From Nemertoderma westbladi (Eukaryota; Xenacoelomorpha; Nemertodermatida; Nemertodermatidae), in the NCBI GenBank assembly GCA_032718475.1, contig JAUCBJ010002846.1, positions 1 through 64,000 of the forward strand: DNA of 64,000 nucleotides, read 5' to 3'. This document shows positions 20,930 to 34,273 of the stretch, piece by piece; the stretch's first letter is position 1; every line of letters begins with the position of its first letter. Position numbers and translations under genes: made by a program. The notes under the pieces are model-generated. The model made no database searches. It saw only the letters and a program-made list of their open reading frames with translations, and was not told where the DNA came from.

Positions 20930-23900
20930 TTCCTGTCAGACACTATTAACCAACCAGACCCCATCGGTGGTGTGTTTCCTTCCTGTCAGACACTATTAAC
21001 CAACCAGACCCCATCGGTGGTGTGTTTCCTTCCTGTCAGACACTATTAACCAACCAGACCCCATCGGTGGTGTGTTTCCTTCCTGTCAGACACTATTAAC
21101 CAACCAGACCCCATCGGTGGTGTGTTTCCTTCCTGCCAGACACTATTAACCAACCAGACCCCATCGGTGGTGTGTTTCCTTCCTGTCAGACACTATTAAC
21201 TAACCAGACACTATTAACCAACTAGACACTATTAACCAACCAGACCCCATCGGTGGTGTGTTTCCTTCCTGTCAGACACTATTAACTAACCAGACACTAT
21301 TAACCAACTAGACACTATTAACCAACCAGACCCCATCGGTGGTGTGTTTCCTTCCTGTCAGACACTATTAACTAACCAGACACTATTAACCAACCAGACA
21401 CTATTAACCAACCAAACACTATTAACCAACCAGACCCCATCGGTGGTGTGTTTCCTTCCTGTCAGACACTATTAACTAACCAGACCCCATCGGTGGTGTG
21501 TTTCCTTCCTGTCAGACACTATTAACTAACCAGACACTATTAACCAACCAGACCCCATCGGTGGTGTGTTTCCTTCCTGTCAGACACTATTAACTAACCA
21601 GACACTATTAACCAACCAGACCCCATCGGTGCTGTCAGACACTATTAACCAACCAGACCCCATCGGTGGTGTGTTTCCTTCCTGTCAGACACTATTAACC
21701 AACCAGACCCCATCGGTGGTGTGTTTCCTTCCTGTCAGACTCTATTAACCAACCAGACCCCATCGGTGGTGTGTTTCCTTCCTGTCAGACTCTATTAACC
21801 AACCAGACCCCATCGGTGGTGTGTTTCCTTCCTGTCAGACACTATTAACCAACCAGACACTATTAACCAACCATACACTATTAACCAACCAGACACTAAT
21901 AACCAACCAGACCCCATCGGTGGTGTGTTTCCTTCCTGTCAGACACTATTAACCAACCAGACACTATTAACCAACCAGAGACTATTTACCAACCAGACAC
22001 TATTAACCAACCAGACCCCATCGGTGCTGTGTTTCCTTCCTGTCAGACACTATTAACCAACCAGAGACTATTTACCAACCAGACACTATTAACCAACCAG
22101 ACCCCATCGGTGCTGTGTTTCCTTCCTGTCAGACACTATTAACCAACCAGACCCCATCGGTGGTGTGTTTCCTTCCTGTCAGACACTATTAACCAACCAG
22201 ACCCCATCGGTGGTGTGTTTCCTTCCTGTCAGACTCTATTAACCAACCAGACCCCATCGGTGGTGTGTTTCCTTCCTGTCAGACACTATTAACCAACCAG
22301 ACCCCATCGGTGCTGTGTTTCCTTCCTGTCAGACACTATTAACCAACCAGACCTCCTCATCGGTGCTGTGTTTCCTTCCTGTCAGACACTATTAACCAAC
22401 CAGACCCCATCGGTGCTGTGTTTCCTTCCTGTCAGACACTATTAACCAACCAGACACTATTAACCAACCAGACACTATTAACCAACCAGACACTAATAAC
22501 CAACCAGACCCCATCGGTGGTGTGTTTCCTTCCTGTCAGACACTATTAACCAACCAGACACTATTAACCAACCAGACACTATTAACCAACCAGACACTAT
22601 TAACCAACCAGACCCCATCGGTGCTGTGTTTCCTTCCTGTCAGACACTATTAACCAACCAGACCCAATCGGTGCTGTGTTTCCTTCCTGTCAGACACTAT
22701 TAACCAACCAGACCTCCTCATCGGTGCTGTGTTTCCTTCATGTCAGACACTATTAACCAACCAGATCCCATCGGTGCTGTGTTTCCTTCCTGTCAGACAC
22801 TATTAACCAACCAGACCCCATCGGTGGTGTGTTTCCTTCCTGTCAGACACTATTAACCAACCAGACCCCATCGGTGGTGTGTTTCCTTCCTGTCAGACTC
22901 TATTAACCAACCAGACCCCATCGGTGGTGTGTTTCCTTCCTGTCAGACACTATTAACCAACCAGACCCCATCGGTGCTGTGTTTCCTTCCTGTCAGACAC
23001 TATTAACCAACCAGACCCCATCGGTGCTGTGTTTCCTTCCTGTCAGACACTATTAACCAACCAGACCCCATCGGTGCTGTGTTTCCTTCCTGTCAGACAC
23101 TATTAACCAACCAGACCCCATCGGTGCTGTGTTTCCTTCCTGTCAGACACTATTAACCAACCAGACACTATTAACCAACCAGACACTATTAACCAACCAG
23201 ACACTAATAACCAACCAGACCCCATCGGTGGTGTGTTTCCTTCCTGTCAGACACTATTAACCAACCAGACACTATTAACCAACCAGACACTATTAACCAA
23301 CCAGACACTATTAACCAACCAGACACTATTAACCAACCAGACACTATTAACCAACCAGACACTATTAACCAACCAGACCCCAACGGTGCTGTGTTTCCTT
23401 CCTGTCAGACACTATTAACCAACCAGACCCCATCGGTGCTGTGTTTCCTTCCTGTCAGACACTATTAACCAACCAGACCTCCTCATCGGTGCTGTGTTTC
23501 CTTCCTGTCAGACACTATTAACTAACCAGACCCCATCGGTGGTATGTTTCCTTCCTGTCAGACACTATTAACCAACCAGACCCCATCGGTGCTGTGTTTC
23601 CTTCCTGTCAGACACTATTAACCAACCAGACACTATTAACCAACCAGACACTATTAACCAACCAGACACTAATAACCAACCAGACCCCATCGGTGGTGTG
23701 TTTCCTTCCTGTCAGACACTATTAACCAACCAGACACTATTAACCAACCAGACACTATTAACCAACCAGACACTATTAACCAACCAGACACTATTAACCA
23801 ACCAGACACTATTAACCAACCAGACACTATTAACCAACCAGACCCCATCGGTGCTGTGTTTCCTTCCTGTCAGACACTATTAACCAACCAGACCCCATCG

Positions 23901-26900
23901 GTGCTGTGTTTCCTTCCTGTCAGACACTATTAACCAACCAGACCTCCTCATCGGTGGTGTTCTTCCTTCCTGTCAGACACTATTAACCAACCAGACCCCA
24001 TCGGTGGTGTGTTTCCTTCCTGTCAGACACTATTAACCAACCAGACCCCATCGGTGGTGTGTTTCCTTCCTGTCAGACACTATTAACCAACCAGACCCCA
24101 TCGGTGGTGTGTTTCCTTCCTGTCAGACACTATTAACCAACCAGACCCCATCGGTGGTGTGTTTCCTTCCTGTCAGACACTATTAACCAACCAGACCTCC
24201 TCATCGGTGCTGTGTTTCCTTCCTGTCAGACACTATTAACCAACCAGACCCCATCGGTGGTGTGTTTCCTTCCTGTCAGACACTATTAACCAACCAGACC
24301 CCATCGGTGGTGTGTTTCCTTCCTGTCAGACTCTATTAACCAACCAGACCCCATCGGTGGTGTGTTTCCTTCCTGTCAGACACTATTAACCAACCAGACC
24401 CCATCGGTGCTGTGTTTCCTTCCTGTCAGACACTATTAACCAACCAGACCCCATCGGTGCTGTGTTTCCTTCCTGTCAGACACTATTAACCAACCAGACC
24501 CCATCGGTGCTGTCAGACACTATTAACCAACCAGACCCCATCGGTGGTGTGTTTCCTTCCTGTCAGACACTATTAACCAACCAGACCCCATCGGTGGTGT
24601 GTTTCCTTCCTGTCAGACACTATTAACCAACCAGACCCCATCGGTGGTGTGTTTCCTTCCTGTCAGACACTATTAACCAACCAGACACTATTAACCAACC
24701 AGACACTATTAACCAACCAGACCCCATCGGTGGTGTGTTTCCTTCCTGTCAGACACTATTAACCAACCAGACCCCATCGGTGGTGTGTTTCCTTCCTGTC
24801 AGACACTATTAACCAACCAGACCCCATCGGTGCTGTCAGACACTATTAACGAACCAGACCCCATCGGTGGTGTGTTTCCTTCCTGTCAGACACTATTAAC
24901 CAACTAGACCCCATCGGTGCTGTCAGACACTATTAACCAACCAGACCCCATCGGTGGTGTGTTTCCTTCCTGTCAGACACTATTAACCAACCAGACCCCA
25001 TCGGTGGTGTGTTTCCTTCCTGTCAGACACTATTAACCAACCAGACCTCATCGGTGGTGTGTTTCCTTCCTGTCAGACACTATTAACCAACCAGACCCCA
25101 TCGGTGCTGTGTTTCCTTCCTGTCAGACACTATTAACCAACCAGACACTATTAACCAACCAGACCCCATCGGTGCTGTGTTTCCTTCCTGTCAGACACTA
25201 TTAACCAACCAGACACTATTAACCAACCAGACCCCATCGGTGGTGTGTTTCCTTCCTGTCAGACACTATTAACCAACCAGACCCCATCGGTGGTGTGTTT
25301 CCTTCCTGTCAGACACTATTAACCAACCAGACCCCATCGGTGGTGTGTTTCCTTCCTGTCAGACACTATTAACCAACCAGACCCCATCGGTGGTGTGTTT
25401 CCTTCCTGTCAGACACTATTAACCAACCAGACCCCATCGGTGCTGTGTTTCCTTCCTGTCAGACACTATTAACCAACCAGACCCCATCGGTGGTGTGTTT
25501 CCTTCCTGTCAGACACTATTAACCAACCAGACCCCATCGGTGGTGTGTTTCCTTCCTGTCAGACACTATTAACCAACCAGACCCCATCGGTGGTGTGTTT
25601 CCTTCCTGTCAGACTCTATTAACCAACCAGACCCCATCGGTGGTGTGTTTCCTTCCTGTCAGACACTATTAACCAACCAGACCCCATCGGTGCTGTGTTT
25701 CCTTCCTGTCAGACACTATTAACCAACCAGACCCCATCGGTGGTGTGTTTCCTTCCTGTCAGACACTATTAACCAACCAGACCCCATCGGTGGTGTGTTT
25801 CCTTCCTGTCAGACACTATTAACCAACCAGACCCCATCGGTGGTGTGTTTCCTTCCTGTCAGACACTATTAACCAACCAGACCCCATCGGTGGTGTGTTT
25901 CCTTCCTGTCAGACTCTATTAACCAACCAGACCCCATCGGTGGTGTGTTTCCTTCCTGTCAGACACTATTAACCAACCAGACCCCATCGGTGCTGTGTTT
26001 CCTTCCTGTCAGACACTATTAACCAACCAGACCCCATCGGTGCTGTGTTTCCTTCCTGTCAGACACTATTAACCAACCAGACCCCATCGGTGGTGTGTTT
26101 CCTTCCTGTCAGACACTATTAACCAACCAGACCCCATCGGTGGTGTGTTTCCTTCCTGTCAGACACTATTAACCAACCAGACCCCATCGGTGGTGTGTTT
26201 CCTTCCTGTCAGACACTATTAACCAACCAGACCCCATCGGTGGTGTGTTTCCTTCCTGTCAGACACTATTAACCAACCAGACACTATTAACCAACCAGAC
26301 ACTATTAACCAACCAGACCCCATCGGTGGTGTGTTTCCTTCCTGTCAGACACTATTAACCAACCAGACCCCATCGGTGGTGTGTTTCCTTCCTGTCAGAC
26401 ACTATTAACCAACCAGACCCCATCGGTGCTGTCAGACACTATTAACCAACCAGACCCCATCGGTGGTGTGTTTCCTTCCTGTCAGACACTATTAACCAAC
26501 CAGACCCCATCGGTGGTGTGTTTCCTTCCTGTCAGACACTATTAACCAACCAGACCCCATCGGTGGTGTGTTTCCTTCCTGTCAGACACTATTAACCAAC
26601 CAGACCCCATCGGTGCTGTGTTTCCTTCCTGTCAGACACTATTAACCAACTAGACCTCATCGGTGGTGTGTTTCCTTCCTGTCAGACACTATTAACCAAC
26701 TAGACCCCATCGGTGGTGTGTTTCCTTCCTGTCAGACACTATTAACCAACCAGACACTATTAACCAACCAGACCCCATCGGTGGTGTGTTTCCTTCCTGT
26801 CAGACACTATTAACCAACCAGACCCCATCGGTGGTGTGTTTCCTTCCTGTCAGACACTATTAACCAACCAGACCCCATCGGTGCTGTGTTTCCTTCCTGT

Positions 26901-28793
26901 CAGACACTATTAACCAACCAGACCCCATCGGTGGTGTGTTTCCTTCCTGTCAGACACTATTAACCAACCAGACCCCATCGGTGGTGTGTTTCCTTCCTGT
27001 CAGACTCTATTAACCAACCAGACCCCATCGGTGGTGTGTTTCCTTCCTGTCAGACACTATTAACCAACCAGACCCCATCGGTGGTGTGTTTCCTTCCTGT
27101 CAGACACTATTAACTAACCAGACACTATTAACCAACCAGACACTATTAACCAACCAGACCCCATCGGTGGTGTGTTTCCTTCCTGTCAGACACTATTAAC
27201 CAACCAGACCCCATCGGTGGTGTGTTTCCTTCCTGTCAGACACTATTAACCAACCAGACCCCATCGGTGCTGTGTTTCCTTCCTGTCAGACACTATTAAC
27301 CAACCAGACCCCATCGGTGCTGTGTTTCCTTCCTGTCAGACACTATTAACCAACCAGACCCCATCGGTGGTGTGTTTCCTTCCTGTCAGACACTATTAAC
27401 CAACCAGACCCCATCGGTGGTGTGTTTCCTTCCTGTCAGACACTATTAACCAACCAGACCCCATCGGTGGTGTGTTTCCTTCCTGTCAGACACTATTAAC
27501 CAACCAGACCCCATCGGTGCTGTCAGACACTATTAACCAACCAGACCCCATCGGTGGTGTGTTTCCTTCCTGTCAGACACTATTAACCAACCAGACCCCA
27601 TCGGTGGTGTGTTTCCTTCCTGTCAGACACTATTAACCAACCAGACCCCATCGGTGGTGTGTTTCCTTCCTGTCAGACACTATTAACCAACCAGACACTA
27701 TTAACCAACCAGACACTATTAACCAACCAGACCCCATCGGTGGTGTGTTTCCTTCCTGTCAGACACTATTAACTAACCAGACCCCATCGGTGGTGTGTTT
27801 CCTTCCTGTCAGACACTATTAACCAACCAGACCCCATCGGTGCTGTCAGACACTATTAACCAACCAGACCCCATCGGTGGTGTGTTTCCTTCCTGTCAGA
27901 CACTATTAACCAACCAGACCCCATCGGTGGTGTGTTTCCTTCCTGTCAGACACTATTAACCAACCAGACCTCATCGGTGGTGTGTTTCCTTCCTGTCAGA
28001 CACTATTAACCAACTAGACCCCATCGGTGGTGTGTTTCCTTCCTGTCAGACACTATTAACCAACCAGACACTATTAACCAACCAGACCCCATCGGTGGTG
28101 TGTTTCCTTCCTGTCAGACACTATTAACCAACCAGACCCCATCGGTGGTGTGTTTCCTTCCTGTCAGACACTATTAACCAACCAGACCCCATCGGTGGTG
28201 TGTTTCCTTCCTGTCAGACACTATTAACCAACCAGACCCCATCGGTGGTGTGTTTCCTTCCTGTCAGACACTATTAACCAACCAGACCCCATCGGTGCTG
28301 TGTTTCCTTCCTGTCAGACACTATTAACCAACCAGACCCCATCGGTGGTGTGTTTCCTTCCTGTCAGACACTATTAACCAACCAGACCCCATCGGTGGTG
28401 TGTTTCCTTCCTGTCAGACACTATTAACCAACCAGACCCCATCGGTGGTGTGTTTCCTTCCTGTCAGACACTATTAACCAACTAGACCCCATCGGTGGTG
28501 TGTTTCCTTCCTGTCAGACACTATTAACCAACCAGACCCCATCGGTGCTGTGTTTCCTTCCTGTCAGACACTATTAACCAACCAGACCCCATCGGTGGTG
28601 TGTTTCCTTCCTGTCAGACACTATTAACCAACCAGACCCCATCGGTGGTGTGTTTCCTTCCTGTCAGACACTATTAACCAACTAGACCCCATTGGTGGTG
28701 TGTTTCCTTCCTGTCAGACACTATTAACTAACCAGACACTATTAACCAACCAGACCCCATCGGTGGTGTGTTTCCTTCCTGTCAGACACTATT
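20930..28793. repeat. 50-bp minisatellite, segment 1
   Basis: The unit contains GACACTATTAACCAACCAGA, CCCCATCGGTGGTG and TGTTTCCTTCCTGTCA. An internal 18-bp sub-repeat (GACACTATTAACCAACCA) is itself amplified 2-7 times in places, as at 23250-23370 and 23715-23840. Variants are GGTGCTG, GACCTCCTCATCGG and short GGTGCTGTCAGAC units. Each unit has a Py-rich tract followed by CAG (TTTCCTTCCTGTCAG). Short plus-strand ORFs here are repeat artefacts. The segment ends at a LINE insertion (target TGTCAGACACTATT, 28780-28793). Confidence 0.98.
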
Positions 28794-29006
28794 TATTTAT
28801 TTATTTATGCCAGGCAAAGAACACCCATATCACATTGATTTAAACAACAGACATAATGATTAACAAATTATAATAATATAGCTAGGTATGGTGGGGTGGG
28901 GCCCCGAGCAGGGAAGCACAAACTGCAATGAATAAAGAAAATCAATACAAAACAAAACAAAATAAACAAAATAACAAAACAAAACAAAATAAACGATTTG
29001 GACCTC

Positions 29007-31112
29007 CTAATGGCTGTCCAAGGAACACCGACCAATCAGACGGCTTGTCTGGAACGTCACCATGGCCACACTCTGCACAATACTATTCTGAGACGAGTTC
29101 ACGCGATGCAACAGTGATACCCGCGCATTGTGAAGGACATGAATGAGTTTCGGCAGATTTAATGCACCACACATGTATGATACACTAGAGTCATACCGAA
29201 ATCCAAACAATTTTCTAATTATATTGTTGTAGGCCACCCTAAACTTGTTGTACGTTGCAATGGAGTAATTACTTCGAGCCCACAACGAGCTGCAATAAAC
29301 TTGCGTACAAAATGAGCGAAAAAGTTTCACTTTAACGTCCCGAGAACTGTAGCTGAATTTACGAATGAGGAAATTACCCCTACGATATAAACTCGATAGC
29401 TGATTTAGAATGTCATAATTGTCATCGGTGGTAGAGTGAAATATATGACCTAAGTACTTAAATTTTGTAACTGTCTCAATAGCCTTACCATTTATCGATA
29501 TATATTTAACTAAATCGTTGTTACTAGATTTCGGTATGTATCGCATAAACTTAGATTTCTTCATATTAATCACAATAGAGTGCCTGTCGGCATAACTCGT
29601 GAAAGTGTCAATCAACTTATTTAAACCAGCTATCGAGTTTGATGCTAAAGATAAGTCATCAGCATACAAAAGATGATTTGATCTCTTATTATTTAATTTA
29701 CAACCTACGTTTGTATTAGTTAACTCTACACTTAAGTCGTCCATATATATAGCATAGAAGTAGGCCGATAAAATACCCCCTTGTTTCGTGCCGTTAGTGA
29801 CTGCAAACGAGTTAGATATACAACCCCCCCATCGTATACTAAGAACTTGAAACCGGTACCAATATCGAACTATCCTAATGTAAAACAGAGGAATGTTACG
29901 TTTAATTAATTTATCAAATAACTTGTAATGGTTAACCAGATCGAAAGCCTTTGAGGAATCTATGAAACATATGTACACCGCACTGTCATTTTCTAAATAG
30001 TATTGTATGGTTTCTTTTAAAGCGAAAACGCATAATTCAGTACCTAAATTACTTTTAAATCCAAACTGAGAGTCTGTAGTATTCAGTTTAGAACTGAAAC
30101 GTTCAAGCATAACTAGCTCCAAAACTTTGCTACTTATAGTTGCAAGGGCTATGCCTCTATAATTATCAAAATGTGTGATATCATCATTTTTGTCCTTCAC
30201 GATGGGCAAAATATTGCATAGCATGAACTCGTCATTCATATGACCATGAACATTGAAAGTACTGTACAGAGCCGCCAGGCGGCGGAACAGACGCGCGGTG
30301 CCATGGATATAGTGTTCGCTGGACAGACCATCAGGTCCAATTTTTCCGGGAGACAACCTACCTACAGCAACAGCTACCTCTACATCAGAAACCAACATAT
30401 CATTGCTAAATTCAATATTACTGAAAATAGATTCAATGTCGTGCTTGCCGGAGTCATCATTTACTTTATTGTATAAGTTTTTTAATCTTTCCTTAAAGGC
30501 GTCACATATATATTTTTCGCCCACAGCATCGCCAACTTTACTGGACAGCGGTACGTGTGCACTGCAGTGCTTTTTAACATTAGCCCAAAAGTCATTTTGA
30601 TTACTCGAATATAATGACTCCGCAAGTTTATCAGCGCGTATACCATTAGCATTGCGCTTACACTGTTTAAGTGCGCGTTTAAATTCTAACTTGGACTGAT
30701 AATAATCAAAAAGAATAGGACCTGCTCGGGGACACCCGTTAGTACGCCAAATTCTAAAAAATAATCTTGACCTATCATACAATGATTTAACATAATCATT
30801 CCATCCCGGGACAGCATTAAACTTTGAGTTCACTGAACCTTTCTTTTTCGGAATAGTGCGCTCAGAGGCTAGATGCAATGCACCAACAATATCACAGTAT
30901 AAATTGTTTATTGCACTTAAGTGATCAGGATTAGTACATTGAGCATCTGCACAGTTAGATACAGTATCAGGGACTACAATTGTATTTAAGAGACTGTTCA
31001 AGACTGATTGATATTCATTGATATTAGTTGCATTGGCATTATTCCAATCGCATTTGTTACCTGCACACGTTCTATTACTAGTATTACTATGAATATTAGG
31101 TTCAGGGGCCAC
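29007..31112 (-). CDS. Reverse transcriptase ORF of LINE copy 1
   Basis: 701 codons from the first ATG after the insertion. Core motifs are as in copy 2: DNYRGIALATISSKVLELV, CFIDSSKAFDLVNH (motif A Asp), GTKQGGILSAYFYAIYMDD and YADD (motif C). A Cys/His-containing tail follows. The reading frame is intact, with one codon fewer and a few substitutions relative to copy 2 (for example V-N-S-K-F versus V-N-S-R-R-F). The endonuclease remnant is separated from it by the 3-kb insertion. The family resembles the CR1/L2/Jockey-group reverse transcriptases; the clade is not certain. Confidence 0.93.
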   Translation of the reverse strand: MAPEPNIHSNTSNRTCAGNKCDWNNANATNINEYQSVLNSLLNTIVVPDTVSNCADAQCTNPDHLSAINNLYCDIVGALHLASERTIPKKKGSVNSKFNAVPGWNDYVKSLYDRSRLFFRIWRTNGCPRAGPILFDYYQSKLEFKRALKQCKRNANGIRADKLAESLYSSNQNDFWANVKKHCSAHVPLSSKVGDAVGEKYICDAFKERLKNLYNKVNDDSGKHDIESIFSNIEFSNDMLVSDVEVAVAVGRLSPGKIGPDGLSSEHYIHGTARLFRRLAALYSTFNVHGHMNDEFMLCNILPIVKDKNDDITHFDNYRGIALATISSKVLELVMLERFSSKLNTTDSQFGFKSNLGTELCVFALKETIQYYLENDSAVYICFIDSSKAFDLVNHYKLFDKLIKRNIPLFYIRIVRYWYRFQVLSIRWGGCISNSFAVTNGTKQGGILSAYFYAIYMDDLSVELTNTNVGCKLNNKRSNHLLYADDLSLASNSIAGLNKLIDTFTSYADRHSIVINMKKSKFMRYIPKSSNNDLVKYISINGKAIETVTKFKYLGHIFHSTTDDNYDILNQLSSLYRRGNFLIRKFSYSSRDVKVKLFRSFCTQVYCSSLWARSNYSIATYNKFRVAYNNIIRKLFGFRYDSSVSYMCGALNLPKLIHVLHNARVSLLHRVNSSQNSIVQSVAMVTFQTSRLIGRCSLDSH

Positions 31113-31699
31113 CGAGAGAAAGCCGCCCCAATATTAGATTATAACAACAACATTTCCATTGGGTAAGAAAGTGGAGAAGAGCCAGGCCCGACTCTCAATT
31201 TTTTAGTTTATATTACGCGATCAATTTTCACTCATCTCGTCATGAACACAACATGTATGTAAACTTTTGATAAATTTGTTGGCTATGCGTTTGCGGCTGT
31301 TTGGGCGGGGTGTGGTAGGCCTACACTTTTCACACTGAAACATTTTGGTTGTGAAATGTTCAGGGCACAGCGATCAGAGATATTTCATATATATTTTATT
31401 ATGAGAGGAAGAAGAACATACAACGTTATTTACTATATTATATGTAACGAAATAATTGTTTTTGGGTTTGGAAGCCTCCCCAAAGAGTTGATATACGATT
31501 ATATTTAAAATTATGGTCATTCACCCGTCTTTAATTAGAAATTTGTTTGCATGAAAGACAGTTTAGTTTGGTTTTTACTGATTATTATCTCTTATCTGAC
31601 TGGGGTAATAATAAAGGATAGGATAAATGGAAGCAAAGTGTGACAGTAACAATTATTTCCCTGACAACCGAGCATGTCTTAAGTATACGATATCTAAAA

Positions 31700-31748
31700 G
31701 GGGGAAGTTTGGATTCACTGCATAAATGCAGTTCACCAAACTTCCCCC
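31700..31748. repeat. Perfect-stem hairpin
   Basis: GGGGGAAGTTTGG (31700-31712) pairs with CCAAACTTCCCCC (31736-31748). Inside, ACTGCAT pairs with ATGCAGT. Further CTTCCCCC motifs follow at 31762-31778. Confidence 0.85.
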
Positions 31749-32599
31749 GAATGCGCACTGTAACTTCCCCCTTCCCCCAAATATCCACTGTTGAATTAAT
31801 TTGAAGCGATATAATAAGTACAAAATTGTGCGAGTTTTTAATTGTGTGGTCCATTTGTTATTTGATCTCTATTTATTGTTTAAAGTGCATTTAATATCAC
31901 ACTGGTTTTTTAGAATATTACAACCTTATGTTTTATTTATTAACCCAATCGAAGCCTTAATAAGGGCCGCTTATTTGTACGCATATCCCTAATGCGCTCA
32001 GTATGAGCCAAACAACAAATTAATATGAAAATAAAGTATCTGCAAAGAAAAGAACCCAATGCTATATAATTTGACCTTATTAAAAAATTTGCACTTTTGC
32101 ACACTTATTTGTACAAGTGCACTTCAGCAGATCGTAATGGTGGTTCTTATTTAACAAACTTATGTTTATCCTCTACCGATCTACGATGGTGTATGATCAA
32201 GTGTCAGTCACTAAAAGGGTAAAAAATCTAATTTAATAAATCGCGACATTTGCGATTTTGGACCATATTCATGGGCATTTTAAGTCACTTTATATACATA
32301 AAAAGTTAAACAAATGTTACGATTATAGTTAGAAATCACTCCAAACTACATTTTAATCCAAAAAATAACATTCTACGATGAATGGAACTGGAAATAATAG
32401 TGTTTGAAATATCGAAAAAATGTGTACTTTTTAAGTGCATTATGCACTAAGTGCACATGCGTCTTTTCCCAAGTTGTATCCTATTTCACACACTACAATC
32501 TATCCTCTATCCAATGAAAAAAGTTTCAGATCAAACGGCCTAGTAGAACAGAAGTTATTGATGTTTAAAAATAATCACTCGAAAATTTCAAATTCTCTT

Positions 32600-32671
32600 G
32601 GTCACGTAGTCTAGTGGTAATCAATCACGTTAACGATACTTAAGTTCGTGGGTTCGAAACCTAATATGACC
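32600..32671 (+). tRNA. tRNA-like sequence (degenerate tRNA or SINE head)
   Basis: 72 nt. The 5' GGTCACG pairs 6 of 7 with the 3' TATGACC, counting one G-T pair. An A-box-like TAGTCTAGTGG lies at 32607 and a perfect B box GGGTTCGAAACC at 32650. The T stem forms 4 of 5 pairs. The D and anticodon arms do not fold convincingly, so no anticodon is assigned. It lies inside the 3-kb insertion. It could be a Pol III promoter or fossil tRNA. Confidence 0.45.
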
Positions 32672-34109
32672 ATTCTTAATTTTTTGCAAAAAAAAATATT
32701 TTTAATTTTTGACTAAATTTCGGTTCTGGTGCTCCAAATTCAATAAAATTGGTATATTCTTTGCCGTAATTTTTTTTCTATCTTTTGAGAGGGGGTATTT
32801 TTGGCCCCAAAAAAAATTAAAAAAAAGGGCCAAAATTACGCGATATTTTTCGACCCTTAAAACTCGTTATTTTAATTATAAATGTTAAGAAAAAAGATAG
32901 TGGAGTTAATTTGCTACATTTTACAGGAACTTTTGGCGCAAAAAGTTAAATTATAATGTAATGGCGATTTATTAAAAAAAAATTTTTAAATTTTTTCGTC
33001 CCTTTTTTATAAGTAGTATATTTCTACGATCGTCTGCCGCTTCAGTTATATAATAGCTATGGCGCTGTAACTACCGTTGAAAGATAGATAATTTGACGCT
33101 CTATAAGACTGTTTAAATAAGTCTCCCAGACCTTATGTATTTTTCGAGCTAGACGAGTTCCCGCGAAGCGAGTTTGAAGCGTGAAATTATAATTTGAGCC
33201 CTAATTTTTTTAATATCGTTTGCGCGGCAAAACCAATCGAATATTTGGATTCCCCGTATCGATATTAACCGTATAAAATGTACTTTAACCTTCAAGAGTC
33301 AAAAATAAAAAAGTTGTTAGTTATAAACTTTTTATTATTTTCTGGCCCTTTTTGGACCCCTTTGCCTACATATTTTTTGTACCCCCATTCGATAGGAATG
33401 TAGCCCCTGTGGTCTTCTACGCTTTCCGAAAAAGAATTGGCAGATTCCTACTAGCGTTGTCAAATTAAAAATTTTGGAAATAATAATTATGTAAAAAAGA
33501 TGGAAAAAACGGACAAAGTTACGGCCCCTTTTTCCACACGAAATATTAATAAATATCTTACCCCCATTCGATACGAAGGTAGTACCACTCTTCCCCTTTC
33601 CAACCGCGTTAATTTCGTCCCCGTACGATTAATATTAGCCGAGTCAGAGCGGATCCCGCAAAGCCATTTTGTCCGTTTTTTCAACTTTGACGGACAATTT
33701 CGGGAAAAAGGCGTGGTAATCTTTTTTGAAAATAAAAACGAATTCACTAATTAATCCCTTCTATCGTATCCCGGCGTCGGTTAAGCAATAACCTAGGGTT
33801 TTTTCGAGCCACTGTAGAGCGCCTTTCAAAAAATTTTTAAGATTGTCAAAAAAATGACGGTTTTTTGTCCGCCGTGTCCGTCGAAGGGTTATATTTAATA
33901 ATGTTAGAGTTGCTAATATCTTAGAATTCCGAGTCGCTCCCCTGGTGCGAAAATAAAAAAAATTGGTCTGTTCCTTCATCGAAAAGTCCCCCAGAATCCC
34001 AAGTTAACCTATATAGTTAGCGATGGCCTGCGGCTTTAGGAGCGGCCGCGGTATTCACCTCCCTCATAGCGGCCGCGGCGGTGTTGCGTCAAATGGAGAA
34101 ATATTTATC

Positions 34110-34273
34110 CCACCAAGAAATCAAAGTAACAGGTAAAGGGCATGTGGTCAGTAATGCTTAAATCGTAATTAATTGTAACATTACTTAGCAATGGAGAGAC
34201 ACTGCCAGAGCATACAATGTGGTCTAACCACGAACACGAATTGTGAGCAGCGCTATTGACCTCCTCTATTGAG
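34110..34273 (-). pseudogene. Endonuclease remnant of LINE copy 1
   Basis: Minus-strand continuation of the LINE, cut off from its reverse transcriptase by the insertion. It encodes the C-terminal piece of the AP endonuclease (SWLDHIVCSGS, then SITDHMPFTCYF, with the conserved D-H pair). Confidence 0.75.

Larger units (their letters stand above)
31114..34109. mobile_element. ~3.0-kb insertion of unknown class within LINE copy 1
   Basis: Absent from copy 2, which reads straight from GGGGCCACC to AAGAAATC. The pentamer CCACC is present on both sides (31109-31113 and 34110-34114), consistent with a 5-bp target duplication. I see no clear terminal inverted repeats, poly-A tail or long ORF. Contents are AT-rich sequence, a strong hairpin (31700-31748), a tRNA-like segment (32600-32671) and a GC-rich right end with two AGCGGCCGCGG copies (34041 and 34067). 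Small overlapping ORFs on both strands near 33.5 kb have no recognisable product. Confidence 0.75.
28794..34273 (-). mobile_element. 5'-truncated APE-type LINE, copy 1 (with 3-kb insertion)
   Basis: The element lies on the minus strand. Its 3' end is a (TAAA)n-type tail, seen as TATTTATTTATTTA at 28794. The 14-bp target duplication TGTCAGACACTATT is present at 28780-28793 and 34274-34287. It is truncated within the endonuclease domain (5' end at 34273). Compared with copy 2 it carries a 3001-bp insertion (31114-34114). It sits inside the 50-bp array. Confidence 0.92.

Noticed and set aside
28928-29146. Plus-strand ORFs at the LINE 3' end (also 38281-38499) and within the reverse transcriptase (30240-30600, 39593-39953)
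   Set aside because: They are antisense to, or in the 3' tail of, the minus-strand LINE and are duplicated only because the LINE is.
33487-33979. ORFs on both strands in the 3-kb insertion
   Set aside because: They are short, overlapping, A/T-rich and without recognisable domains.
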